Assembly (NCBI GenBank): GCA_036508635.1
Contig: DATCGY010000089.1
Span: 1 to 9,179 of the forward strand
Origin: FEN-727 sp036508635
Lineage (GTDB): Bacteria > Actinomycetota > Geothermincolia > Fen-727 > Anoxymicrobiaceae
DNA: 9,179 bases
Reading direction: 5' to 3'
In this document: piece after piece, positions 1 through 6,554 of the stretch
Layout: the number at the start of each line of letters is the position of its first letter
How positions within the stretch are numbered: position 1 is the stretch's first letter
Translations under genes and position numbers: made by a program
Notes under the pieces: model-generated
The model's database searches: none
What the model was told of the DNA's origin: nothing
What the model saw: the letters and a program-made list of their open reading frames with translations, nothing else

Positions 1-15
1 CACAGCGGCTTTCAT
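1..15 (-). CDS. Start of a truncated gene (MKAAV...), possibly a zinc-type alcohol dehydrogenase
   Basis: Only the first five codons are inside the window: ATG at 15-13, reading MKAAV. A purine-rich SD (AGAGGGGGT, minus strand of 22-30) lies six bases before the ATG, so this is a real translation start. MKAAV is a common opening of zinc-dependent medium-chain alcohol dehydrogenases and quinone reductases, but five residues cannot prove a family. The gene follows the thiolase on the same strand after about 90 bases without an obvious terminator, so it is probably the next operon member. A dehydrogenase would fit the pathway, but that is inference. Confidence 0.4.
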
Positions 16-105
16 GGCAGTACCCCCTCTGGAATATTGACTGGCGCGGAAAGGGATGATCGGGATGTTTCAACCCGGCTCTTCACTTGGAAACCGCGAT
101 CTTCG

Positions 106-1341
106 TCAGACCTTTTCAAATATGTGAATAGTCATCGCGGCCTCCTCCACCCCGATATTCCCTCCACCATTTTCGGTCATGCCGATACGCGCGCCCTCCA
201 CCTGGCGCGCCCCTGTCTCTCCCCTGACCTGGGTAACAACCTCGTGTATCTGGGCCAGGCCTGACGCGCCGATGGGATGACCTCGGCATTCCAGGCCCCC
301 GGAGGTATTGAGGGGGATCTTTCCCCCAAGGGTGGTCGCTCCAGACTCGGCAAGAATGCCTCCGTCTCCTTCCGGGCAGAAGCCGAGGGCCTCAGCCTGG
401 TGGAGTTCTCCGTATGCGGTTGCGTCATGGACCTCGGCGGTATGGATATCTTCCGGCCCCAGGCCGGACCTCTCATAGGCGCTCCGCGAGAGGCGCACGC
501 CTATGTCCTCGTCGTCTATGTCCCGCTCTCGTCCGGATGCAAGCACCGAGGCCCTGACCTTGACCGGCCTTGCACCGTTGAGCTTCTTCAAGTAGGCGGA
601 GGAGCAGAGGATGGCACCTGCCGCTCCATCTCCGACCGGGGCGCACATGGCGCGTGTCAACGGATAGGCTATGAGCTTGTCGGCCAGGACCTCTTCGACG
701 CTCATCTTCACCTGGTACTGGGCATTGGGGTTCATGGAGCTGTGGAGATGGTTCTTGGAGGCGATCACCGCCAGCTGCCTCTGTGTGGATCCGTACTTGG
801 CCATATGCCAGCGGGCGCCCACCGCGTAGAGGTCCATAAACACCGACCTTCCTTCGCCGGGTGCTCCCGTATCCGGGATCTCCAGGTTCAATGACTCGCT
901 CAGAGCAATGAAACCCTGGATGTGTTTGTCAAACTCCTCCACGTCCAGGCAGGTGGCGTAGGACTTGAGCGAGAGCATCTTGTCCTCGTGGGTTATCTTC
1001 TCCGATCCCAAAGCCAAGACCACGTCGTACATCCCCGCCTTGATCGCCGTATAGGCAAGATGGACAGCTGTGGAGGCACCCGCGCATGCGTTCTCCGTGT
1101 TCACGATGGGTATGGCATCTACCCCCATGGCCCGGAGCATGACCTGGCCCCTGATGGAGTGCTGGTCCGCGAACATGCCCCAGAATGTGTTTGAGACATA
1201 GGCAGCCTCAAGGTCCTTCGCGACAAGACCGGCATCAGCCAGGGTCTTTTCTACGGCTTCGGCGGCGAGGGCCTTTACAGAGCTGTCGAAATGCTTGGCG
1301 AACCTGGTGGTCCCTACCCCGATCACGTATACATCATCCAC
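106..1341 (-). CDS. SCP-x type thiolase (acetyl-CoA acetyltransferase family)
   Basis: This 411-residue protein has the usual length of thiolases and should cleave a 3-ketoacyl-CoA with CoA, the last step of a beta-oxidation-like pathway. The nucleophile is Cys86 in ENACAGAS. EVHDA (His305) and GHPIGAS (His355) match the SCP-x/archaeal branch, which uses an HDA motif where classical thiolases have NEA. The C-terminal loop reads TENGGGNIG (389-397), so the second catalytic cysteine of classical degradative thiolases is absent, as in much of this branch. There is no fused SCP2 domain; SCP2 proteins are separate genes nearby. The start is GTG at 1341: an in-frame TAA lies three codons upstream and AAGGAGGT (1354-1361) precedes it at a slightly long spacing. 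It follows the acyl-CoA dehydrogenase by 50 bases. Family call is firm; substrate unknown. Confidence 0.93.
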   Translation of the reverse strand: MDDVYVIGVGTTRFAKHFDSSVKALAAEAVEKTLADAGLVAKDLEAAYVSNTFWGMFADQHSIRGQVMLRAMGVDAIPIVNTENACAGASTAVHLAYTAIKAGMYDVVLALGSEKITHEDKMLSLKSYATCLDVEEFDKHIQGFIALSESLNLEIPDTGAPGEGRSVFMDLYAVGARWHMAKYGSTQRQLAVIASKNHLHSSMNPNAQYQVKMSVEEVLADKLIAYPLTRAMCAPVGDGAAGAILCSSAYLKKLNGARPVKVRASVLASGRERDIDDEDIGVRLSRSAYERSGLGPEDIHTAEVHDATAYGELHQAEALGFCPEGDGGILAESGATTLGGKIPLNTSGGLECRGHPIGASGLAQIHEVVTQVRGETGARQVEGARIGMTENGGGNIGVEEAAMTIHIFEKV

Positions 1342-1391
1342 TGTCCCTTAACGACCTCCTTGCTTTCTTCAGGTGCCGCGTCTCTTGCTCT

Positions 1392-2630
1392 CTAGAATTC
1401 TTTGAGTATGGCATCGGCGGCCACGAGCGCCAGGAAGTCGTTGGACCCATCCTCGATCATGCCCGCTCTCGCGTCACGGAAGAACTTCTCTATTGTCGAT
1501 TCCTTCGAGACTCCATACCCTCCGAAGAGCTGAACCGCCTCGTTTGCCACTTCGAAAGCGGCCTGCGTGCAAAAGATCTTGGAAGCGATGGAGTACTGGG
1601 TATACGGCGGGTTGGTGGAAAAATTGAACTCCATTGCCGCCCGCGATAAAGATCTGCTGGCCTCAACGAGCTTGAACATATGGAACAGCTTGAACTGTAC
1701 CATCTGGTGCTCGATGAGCTTCTTGCCACCCTGGACCCGGTCCTTGCAGTATGTCACGGCTTCCTCGAAACAGGCGCGCGCCAACCCGGTGAAGGCCGCG
1801 CCCATGCTCGCGTTGGCGGTGGCAAGCGTTATGTCCAACAGAGCTTCGTAGGATTCCTGGTCTACCAGCATGTTCTCCCTGGGCACCCGTACTTCGTCGA
1901 AGTAGATCTCGCCCTGGTTGAGCGCCCGCTGGCCGAGCTTGTTCAGGGGCTTGCCCCTGCTCACCCCGGGAAGGTCCAGCGGGACGATGCAGATTCCTCC
2001 CCCGGCCATCCCCATCTCGGGATCGATAGTGAGGTACACCGCCGCCTGGGTTGCGACGGTCCCCATGGATACCCACGCGGCCTTGGTCCCGTTGATAACC
2101 CATTCGTCTCCGTCCAGCTTCGCCCGCACCGAACCGGCGCATTCCGGCTTGGAGAACTGCTCGGTAAAGGGAGCGAGCGTGTCGGAGCCGTGATCGGGCT
2201 CCGTTATGGCCCAGCAGCCGATAATCTTGGCCTCCTTGTCCTCGCAGAAGGGGACGATGAAAGTGTCGACCAGGTATTTGGTGGGCACCATGCTCGCGAG
2301 GAAAGCGGGGAAGCAGGCCACGCCGAAGGCTATCCAGAAATCGACACTCCCCCAGCCGATCTCCTCAAAAAGCATGTGCACCTCTAAGGGAGAGAAGCCG
2401 CCCCCTCCGTAGATCTCCGGGATAAGTATCTTGTGGAGGCCGATTTCGTATCCCTTTTTTAAGGTGTCCCACAGGATGGAATCCCTGGCGATCACATCTT
2501 CGGGGTCGAGCTTGTCCAGCTCCAGGCTCACGGGTCGCAGCACGTCCCGGGCGAACTCGTGCACCATGTCCCTCTGCATTTCCTGGGTCTTGTCGAGATC
2601 CAGGTTCAAGTCCAGATAAGGGGCCGCCAC
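1392..2630 (-). CDS. Acyl-CoA dehydrogenase (FAD-dependent)
   Basis: This 412-residue protein is a full-length acyl-CoA dehydrogenase, which oxidises an acyl-CoA to the 2-enoyl-CoA using FAD. The FAD/substrate signature WAITEPDHGSD is at 140-150, GQRALNQGEIYFDEVRVPRE around 233-252, and the C-terminal signature with QLFGGYGV and FFRDARA at 367-389. At the position where medium-chain enzymes carry the catalytic Glu of IYEGT, it reads IEDGSND (392-398), so Glu393 or Asp394 must act as the base. That puts it in an atypical subgroup, perhaps for a cyclic or otherwise unusual substrate (inference). The start is GTG at 2630, with AAGGAG (2640-2645) nine bases upstream; an ATG inside that spacer meets TAG after two codons and can be excluded. 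No electron-transfer flavoprotein is encoded in the window, so its electron acceptor is not local, unless the DUF2148 proteins serve. Confidence 0.95.
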   Translation of the reverse strand: MAAPYLDLNLDLDKTQEMQRDMVHEFARDVLRPVSLELDKLDPEDVIARDSILWDTLKKGYEIGLHKILIPEIYGGGGFSPLEVHMLFEEIGWGSVDFWIAFGVACFPAFLASMVPTKYLVDTFIVPFCEDKEAKIIGCWAITEPDHGSDTLAPFTEQFSKPECAGSVRAKLDGDEWVINGTKAAWVSMGTVATQAAVYLTIDPEMGMAGGGICIVPLDLPGVSRGKPLNKLGQRALNQGEIYFDEVRVPRENMLVDQESYEALLDITLATANASMGAAFTGLARACFEEAVTYCKDRVQGGKKLIEHQMVQFKLFHMFKLVEASRSLSRAAMEFNFSTNPPYTQYSIASKIFCTQAAFEVANEAVQLFGGYGVSKESTIEKFFRDARAGMIEDGSNDFLALVAADAILKEF

Positions 2631-2675
2631 CTATACCATCTCCTTTTTATTCCCACGACGGACCGTCAACCCGCT

Positions 2676-4286
2676 CTAGGATGCGTAATCCTCGAGCCTG
2701 TAGACGTTGTCCGCCTCCGGCGAGAACTGCTCTTTCAATATCCGGTCAAGGTACTTCTCTGACGGACTCTTTGGTATCTCATCTACCATCTGGATATAGC
2801 TGGGAACGGAATTGCGCTCCAACCCGGCAATAGCGGCCTCGAAGACGGAAGCCGGGTCGAGCTCCTTTCCGGGAAATGGGGTCATGGCCGCGACCAGGTC
2901 GCTCTCACCCGGCGCGCCGGAGGAAGCGGGAATGCCGTAGACGCAAACCTCTGACACATCGGGGTGCTCGCCAATCACCTTTTCCACGTACTCCGGCTTG
3001 ATGAAATCCCCCGACCTCCTCAGGGCGGTGCCCTTGCGGTAGTCGAAGAACAGCCACCCCTCCTCGTCGCGGTGGACCATGTCTCCGGTGCGCAGCCAGC
3101 CTCCCCGTGTCTTTTCAGCTGAAGCCTTGGGCTTCCCGTAGTAATCCACTTCCGCGTTTGTGCCGGCCTGACGGCATATCAGCTCACCGGAGGCTCCGCC
3201 GGTCACCTCGTTATCGTTCTCGTCGACCACCTGCATCTCCATGACGCCCTCGATAGGTTTCCCGAAGGAGCCGACGGGACCCTCGCCGATGGGCTTGAAG
3301 GCGAACCCTCCCTCCACCGCTCCGTACCATTCCAGGATCTGTACGTTGAAACGCTTCTCAAAGGCCTCCCATATAGGCAGGGGAGTCCCCGCCGAGATAA
3401 CGACCTTTACCGGGTTGTCGGCATCGTCCGGCTTCCGGGGCTCGTTATAGATGCCGGCCATCATTCCCCCCAGCAGGGAAAAGGTTGTGCAACCGTACTT
3501 GCGGCATATATCCCAGATCCGGCTCTTCGAGAAGCGCTGCCCGATAACCGCGGGGATGCCTACCGCCAGGGCGGGCATCATGGTCACAGCCTGGGCGTTT
3601 CCGTGAGTGAGTGACAGGCCCGTGTAGGGAATGTCCTCCGGCGTGTACTTCCATACCATGTGCGCCAGCACGACATACATCAAGGTCCTGGATGACTTTA
3701 TCTGTACTCCTTTGGGATTCCCCATCACTCCGGAGGTATAGATAATCTCGAAGGGCAGGTTGGGATCGTCGATGCGGTTTGGAAGGCCCAGAGCTTCCGG
3801 ACCCTCCAGCATCTCCTGGACCGTGACGTAAGTGTCCTTCAGTCCGGGGTCCGCGTCCGGCTTCAGGTTCAAGATGACCTTCTGAACATCTGGAGCGCCT
3901 TTGATCGCGGCCTCCACGTCGGGGAGAAGGTCGGCGGTAGTTATCACGCCACTGGAGTTGGAATCGGTGAGCTGATAAGTGAGCTTATCGCCTTTGGAGC
4001 GGGGGTCTATGGGAACCGCCACGATGCCGGTCAGAGTCGAGGTGATAAAGGAATAAAGCACCTCCGGGTGATTGCGCATGACCAGGGCCAGCTTGTCCCC
4101 CTTCTCAAACCCCAGCTCGCGAAGGCCTATCGCGAGTTTGATAGAGTTCGACAGCATCTCCCTGTAGGTGATCAGCTCATCTGGATACAGGCCTCCGTTT
4201 TCGAATATGATGCCAACGGTGTCTGGCTTTTCATCGACCCTGGTTTCCAGGATGTTGGAAAGCAGCGCAGGGTTTCCTTCAGCCAT
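2676..4286 (-). CDS. AMP-dependent acyl-CoA synthetase/ligase (ANL superfamily, CaiC-like)
   Basis: This 536-residue enzyme belongs to the adenylate-forming family and should activate a carboxylic acid with ATP and CoA to its CoA thioester, the entry step of the pathway. Motifs in order: the P-loop A3 YTSGVMGNPKG (183-193), where the usual TTG is VMG; A5 WYGAVEGG (320-327); A7 GWLRTGD (396-402); the hinge/A8 region about 415-433; and A10 PKSPSEKYLDR (505-515), whose Lys511 is the expected catalytic lysine, with Glu replacing the usual glycine before it. The general pattern resembles crotonobetaine/carnitine-CoA and medium-chain ligases, but the acid substrate cannot be read from sequence. ATG at 4286 has GGGAGG (4293-4298) at good spacing. 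The gene lies 37 bases after the second DUF2148 gene and 45 bases before the dehydrogenase. Confidence 0.93.
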   Translation of the reverse strand: MAEGNPALLSNILETRVDEKPDTVGIIFENGGLYPDELITYREMLSNSIKLAIGLRELGFEKGDKLALVMRNHPEVLYSFITSTLTGIVAVPIDPRSKGDKLTYQLTDSNSSGVITTADLLPDVEAAIKGAPDVQKVILNLKPDADPGLKDTYVTVQEMLEGPEALGLPNRIDDPNLPFEIIYTSGVMGNPKGVQIKSSRTLMYVVLAHMVWKYTPEDIPYTGLSLTHGNAQAVTMMPALAVGIPAVIGQRFSKSRIWDICRKYGCTTFSLLGGMMAGIYNEPRKPDDADNPVKVVISAGTPLPIWEAFEKRFNVQILEWYGAVEGGFAFKPIGEGPVGSFGKPIEGVMEMQVVDENDNEVTGGASGELICRQAGTNAEVDYYGKPKASAEKTRGGWLRTGDMVHRDEEGWLFFDYRKGTALRRSGDFIKPEYVEKVIGEHPDVSEVCVYGIPASSGAPGESDLVAAMTPFPGKELDPASVFEAAIAGLERNSVPSYIQMVDEIPKSPSEKYLDRILKEQFSPEADNVYRLEDYAS

Positions 4287-4323
4287 GTGGGGCCTCCCTT
4301 CCCGCTGCGGCTATCTGGTATTA

Positions 4324-4968
4324 CTATTCCACGGCTCCAATGAATCTGCGTGCGAAGGATGGAAAATCCTGGGCGAACTTCTCCTTCCACTCCTCGTCCG
4401 TCCAGTACTTGTGGCGATCGAAGAATGGATCGATTTGCTGGTAGCTTACCCCCACGCCGACACTGAAGTCGATGTCGGTGATGAACTCGCACGCGGTAGC
4501 CGCGGTTCCAACAGTCTGGAAAACACGGCAGTGGAGCCCCATGCGCCAGGCGGCGGCAGCTGCGGCCATCGCTGCCATGTGCATGTCGTAGACCGCAAAA
4601 TGGCAACAGGGCCCATTGGCCACTATCCCCTCGACCAACGGAGTGCGGTTCAGCTCGGCACAGGTGGCGTACCCGCAGGCACCGCAGTCGAAGTTGTAGA
4701 CTGACTTGCGATTGGCCCCGATGAGTAAGGCCCGCGCATCCTCCTTTGCCAGGTCGGCGAAGCTCCTGCCGTCCCTGTCCGCCAGGGGTGAGAGGCCGGC
4801 TATGCCTTCGCAGAATCCCGAAAGATCCTCGAACTCCTCGGGTCCCATGCTGACGATCTTCAGCTTCTGCTTCCCAAACATCATCGCGGTGTTGGCGGCG
4901 ACGGCCATCAGTTCCACCGCTCGATCCAGCCCGCCTTTCAGGAGTTCCTCCTGGTTGATGATCGCCAT
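4324..4968 (-). CDS. DUF2148 iron-sulfur protein, second of a tandem pair
   Basis: This 214-residue protein has a ferredoxin-like cysteine cluster, FDCGACGYATC (Cys95, Cys98, Cys103), followed by GPCC (Cys121, Cys122). The C-x2-C-x4-C plus distal Cys pattern is that of DUF2148 (COG4739-like) proteins, which probably bind one [4Fe-4S] cluster. Their function is not established. The N-terminal family motif TAP(R/K) seen in its neighbour is changed here to TAMM (27-30), and the C-terminus ends in a tryptophan-rich, charged segment (187-214), so it is diverged from the neighbour and not a recent duplicate. Alanine-rich helix at 132-141. No signal peptide or membrane segment, so cytoplasmic. The SD AGGAGGTGA overlaps the stop of the upstream DUF2148 gene, implying coupled synthesis. 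Inference: the two form a heteromeric redox partner for the acyl-CoA enzymes encoded just downstream. Confidence 0.8.
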   Translation of the reverse strand: MAIINQEELLKGGLDRAVELMAVAANTAMMFGKQKLKIVSMGPEEFEDLSGFCEGIAGLSPLADRDGRSFADLAKEDARALLIGANRKSVYNFDCGACGYATCAELNRTPLVEGIVANGPCCHFAVYDMHMAAMAAAAAAWRMGLHCRVFQTVGTAATACEFITDIDFSVGVGVSYQQIDPFFDRHKYWTDEEWKEKFAQDFPSFARRFIGAVE

Positions 4969-4972
4969 TTCC

Positions 4973-4981
4973 TCACCTCCT
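4973..4981 (-). promoter_or_regulatory. Shine-Dalgarno overlapping the upstream stop codon
   Basis: AGGAGGTGA on the minus strand is a near-perfect anti-16S match, seven bases (from AGGAGG) before the ATG at 4968. Its first A is the last base of the TGA (4983-4981) that ends the preceding DUF2148 gene. Ribosomes ending there can re-initiate at once, so the two iron-sulfur proteins are probably made in matched amounts. Confidence 0.75.
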
Positions 4982-5652
4982 CAGCTGTAGATAGACCGGA
5001 ACGTCGGGAAAAGACGCCCTATAAGGCGGTTCTCCAGACTTGCGGAGTTATATTGGTCGTAATTCCTGGGCAGGTCCTTGAAGGGGCTTTTCTCTGTGAC
5101 CGAGGCGAGAAATCCAAGTGCGACATCCGATTTGTAGGGGGTCAGGCCCATCCTTACCGCCGCGGCTCCCACGGACATCTTCACCGTGTAGTCGATTCCC
5201 AACTGCCTTGCCAGGGTCACCGCGCCCCCCAGGGCGTAAGCGACGTTCATTGAGCGCAGAAGGCAGAAAGGCCCTCGAAATGCCACGCTTGCCTCATTGG
5301 AGAGCTTGGGCACCTGCCTCCATTGATCGCAAAGGCTGTACCCGCACAGATTGCAGTTAGAGTCCATGGGATCGTGCCCGGACCTGCGGTCGGCCATGAC
5401 CAGAACCACGTCTGAGTCCCTTACCTGTATCGCATCGGATCGGAAGAAGCCCCAGGCGGGATTGTCGGAGGCCATCTTGTCGATAACGATGGCCATCTCT
5501 TCTATGGTGTCCTGCTCCTCGATGTACTGCACGCTGATTTCGTCTATGCCGCCCACCCGGGGCGCGGTTACCGCCGACGCAAGCAGCAGCTTTCCAGCAA
5601 GGCGGGCTCCCTCTTGTCGCTTCTCTTCGTATTCTCGCAGCGCTTTTTCCAT
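4981..5652 (-). CDS. DUF2148 iron-sulfur protein, first of a tandem pair
   Basis: From ATG at 5652 this is a 223-residue protein of the DUF2148 / ferredoxin-domain family. It has the family's N-terminal segment SAVTAPRVGGIDEI (26-39), then the cluster ligands Cys100, Cys103 and Cys108 in NCNLCGYSLC (C-x2-C-x4-C) and Cys130 in GPFC. A glycine/alanine-rich core (GAAAVRMGL, 162-170) follows. The likely cofactor is one [4Fe-4S] cluster; the biochemical role of the family is unknown. The ATG at 5652 is preferred over an in-frame TTG at 5691 because GGAGGTGACC directly precedes it. It follows the SCP2 gene by 65 bases and leads the tandem pair. It shares the cysteine layout with the next gene but little else, so the pair looks old and specialised. 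Confidence 0.82.
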   Translation of the reverse strand: MEKALREYEEKRQEGARLAGKLLLASAVTAPRVGGIDEISVQYIEEQDTIEEMAIVIDKMASDNPAWGFFRSDAIQVRDSDVVLVMADRRSGHDPMDSNCNLCGYSLCDQWRQVPKLSNEASVAFRGPFCLLRSMNVAYALGGAVTLARQLGIDYTVKMSVGAAAVRMGLTPYKSDVALGFLASVTEKSPFKDLPRNYDQYNSASLENRLIGRLFPTFRSIYS

Positions 5653-5664
5653 GGTCACCTCCAT

Positions 5665-5678
5665 TTCCTTCGAAGGAA
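5665..5678. repeat. 14-bp perfect palindrome beside the DUF2148 ribosome binding site
   Basis: TTCCTTCGAAGGAA is a perfect palindrome ending three bases before the GGAGGTGACC SD of the first DUF2148 gene. In mRNA it could form a five-pair hairpin with a UCGA loop right next to the ribosome binding site, or as DNA it could bind a dimeric regulator. It lies in the largest gap (65 bases) between the SCP2 and DUF2148 genes. A chance occurrence cannot be excluded. Confidence 0.4.
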
Positions 5679-5717
5679 TCAGACAAGCCAACTAGCCAGC
5701 TACAAGGAATAGGAGGT

Positions 5718-6125
5718 TTATACGTCGGTGGGCAGGCCGTATTTCTCACAGATAGCCGGGTAAGCATCGTATGCAGGTTGGAGGAGGGGCAGTAACCCGA
5801 GCACCTTCGCCATGGGCCCCTTTGCCTTGACTTTCCGCTTGGCCAGCAATACGGGAAGGGTTGCCTTCTGCAGCCAGAACGCGTGGCAGTCGTCCCCGGA
5901 GATCCACATCTCTATGTCCGGCGCCGCGTCGCACGCCCCGGTACAAACGGTGGGCTTGGGATCGCCGTGAAGCAGCCATAAATCGCCATCGGGGTTGTTG
6001 ATGTAGAAAACGATGTTGATGTTTTCGTCGTTGGCTCTGGGGCCAACCTCCGGATCGTCGGCGAGCTTCTGGAAAAGATATCCCAGAATCTCGTACATCT
6101 TCTCCGTGCTTTCAAAGATTGGCAT
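5718..6125 (-). CDS. SCP2-like sterol/lipid-binding domain protein
   Basis: This 135-residue protein is a stand-alone SCP2 domain, a small alpha/beta fold with a hydrophobic tunnel that binds lipids or acyl-CoAs. The SCP2 pattern is visible: strand segments around INIVFYIN (36-43), the PDIEMWISGDDCHAFW core (69-84, matching the usual 'Pdl.i.is.ddf' run), then LAKRKVKAKGPMAKVLGLLPLL (94-115), the basic 'G.kvkGd...l..l' helix region. It lacks a signal peptide or transmembrane helix. ATG at 6125 follows AGGGGGTGG at good spacing. It is the first gene of the leftward operon, about 70 bases from a candidate promoter. In SCP-x proteins this domain is fused to a thiolase; here thiolase and SCP2 are separate genes of one operon, suggesting it presents a hydrophobic CoA ester to the pathway enzymes (inference). 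Confidence 0.8.
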   Translation of the reverse strand: MPIFESTEKMYEILGYLFQKLADDPEVGPRANDENINIVFYINNPDGDLWLLHGDPKPTVCTGACDAAPDIEMWISGDDCHAFWLQKATLPVLLAKRKVKAKGPMAKVLGLLPLLQPAYDAYPAICEKYGLPTDV

Positions 6126-6162
6126 ACAACCACCCCCTGTGCTCGGGAACTACGTATCGCAC

Positions 6163-6182
6163 CAAGGCGGTACCGGGCCTTG
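6163..6182. repeat. Inverted repeat in the leader of the leftward operon
   Basis: CAAGGC (6163-6168) and GCCTTG (6177-6182) are perfect six-base arms around an eight-base centre that contains the palindrome GGTACC. It lies downstream of the predicted leftward start of transcription and upstream of the SCP2 start codon, so it could be an operator or a leader hairpin. Arms are short and this may be chance. Confidence 0.3.
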
Positions 6183-6202
6183 TCCGGGAAAAGTGCTTTC
6201 TC

Positions 6203-6231
6203 ATCTTATATCCGGCCTACATATGCGTCAA
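6203..6231 (-). promoter_or_regulatory. Candidate sigma-70 promoter for the leftward operon
   Basis: On the minus strand TTGACG (6231-6226, five of six to consensus) is followed after 17 bases by TAAGAT (6208-6203, four of six). An overlapping TATAAG (6210-6205) is a better -10 but with a 15-base spacer. Transcription would start near 6196, giving a leader of about 70 bases before the SCP2 gene and covering the whole catabolic operon. An AT-rich run lies just upstream (6231-6243). Confidence 0.5.
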
Positions 6232-6375
6232 TTCATTTTTTTATGAACCGCGAAGGCCTTGAACCCTGCCCGCCAGGTCTTCACCAGGTTTCCCTTTGTG
6301 CCCTGTCAAGCCAACAGATTGAAGCGGAGAGCGGTCTGGTGCCTCGGGGAACATCATCACCCAACAGCTTCTTTT

Positions 6376-6404
6376 TTGACAGATTTCCGGCATGAACCTA
6401 GTAT
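6376..6404 (+). promoter_or_regulatory. Candidate sigma-70 promoter for the rightward SCP2 gene
   Basis: TTGACA (6376-6381, perfect -35) is followed after exactly 17 bases by TAGTAT (6399-6404, four of six for the -10). A T-run precedes the -35. Transcription would start near 6411, leaving a leader of about 144 bases before the ATG at 6555. The leader has small hairpin potential (CCAG/CTGG) but no recognised riboswitch. Confidence 0.55.
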
Positions 6405-6554
6405 CTGGAGCAAGGATGAGCTCTTAGCAGGCACCACCAGGGGTCTGGCCTCTTTGGCAATGACTGATTTCGGCTGGAGACGTTTTTCGCGGGGCTCGTC
6501 GCGCGCTTGAGAAAAGGCCGATGTCGCGTGCCGCAAACAGCGGGAGGTTGAAAG

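Larger units (their letters stand above)
6126..6554. other. Divergent intergenic region between two SCP2-like genes
   Basis: The 429 bases between the divergent SCP2-like genes hold no convincing coding region. They contain a leftward promoter candidate, a rightward one, a short dyad in the leftward leader, and a leader of roughly 145 bases before the rightward gene. No regulator gene is adjacent, so any control factor is encoded elsewhere. Confidence 0.6.

Noticed and set aside
277..894. 205-codon plus-strand frame opposite the thiolase
   Set aside because: It lies wholly antisense to a gene with clear catalytic motifs and has no family features of its own; it reflects GC-rich codon bias.
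1680..2387. 235-codon plus-strand frame opposite the acyl-CoA dehydrogenase
   Set aside because: Antisense shadow of a well-supported gene, with no recognisable domain or ribosome binding site.
4168..4704. 178-codon plus-strand frame across the ligase start and the second DUF2148 gene
   Set aside because: It crosses two real genes on the other strand and their intergenic SD; no protein features.
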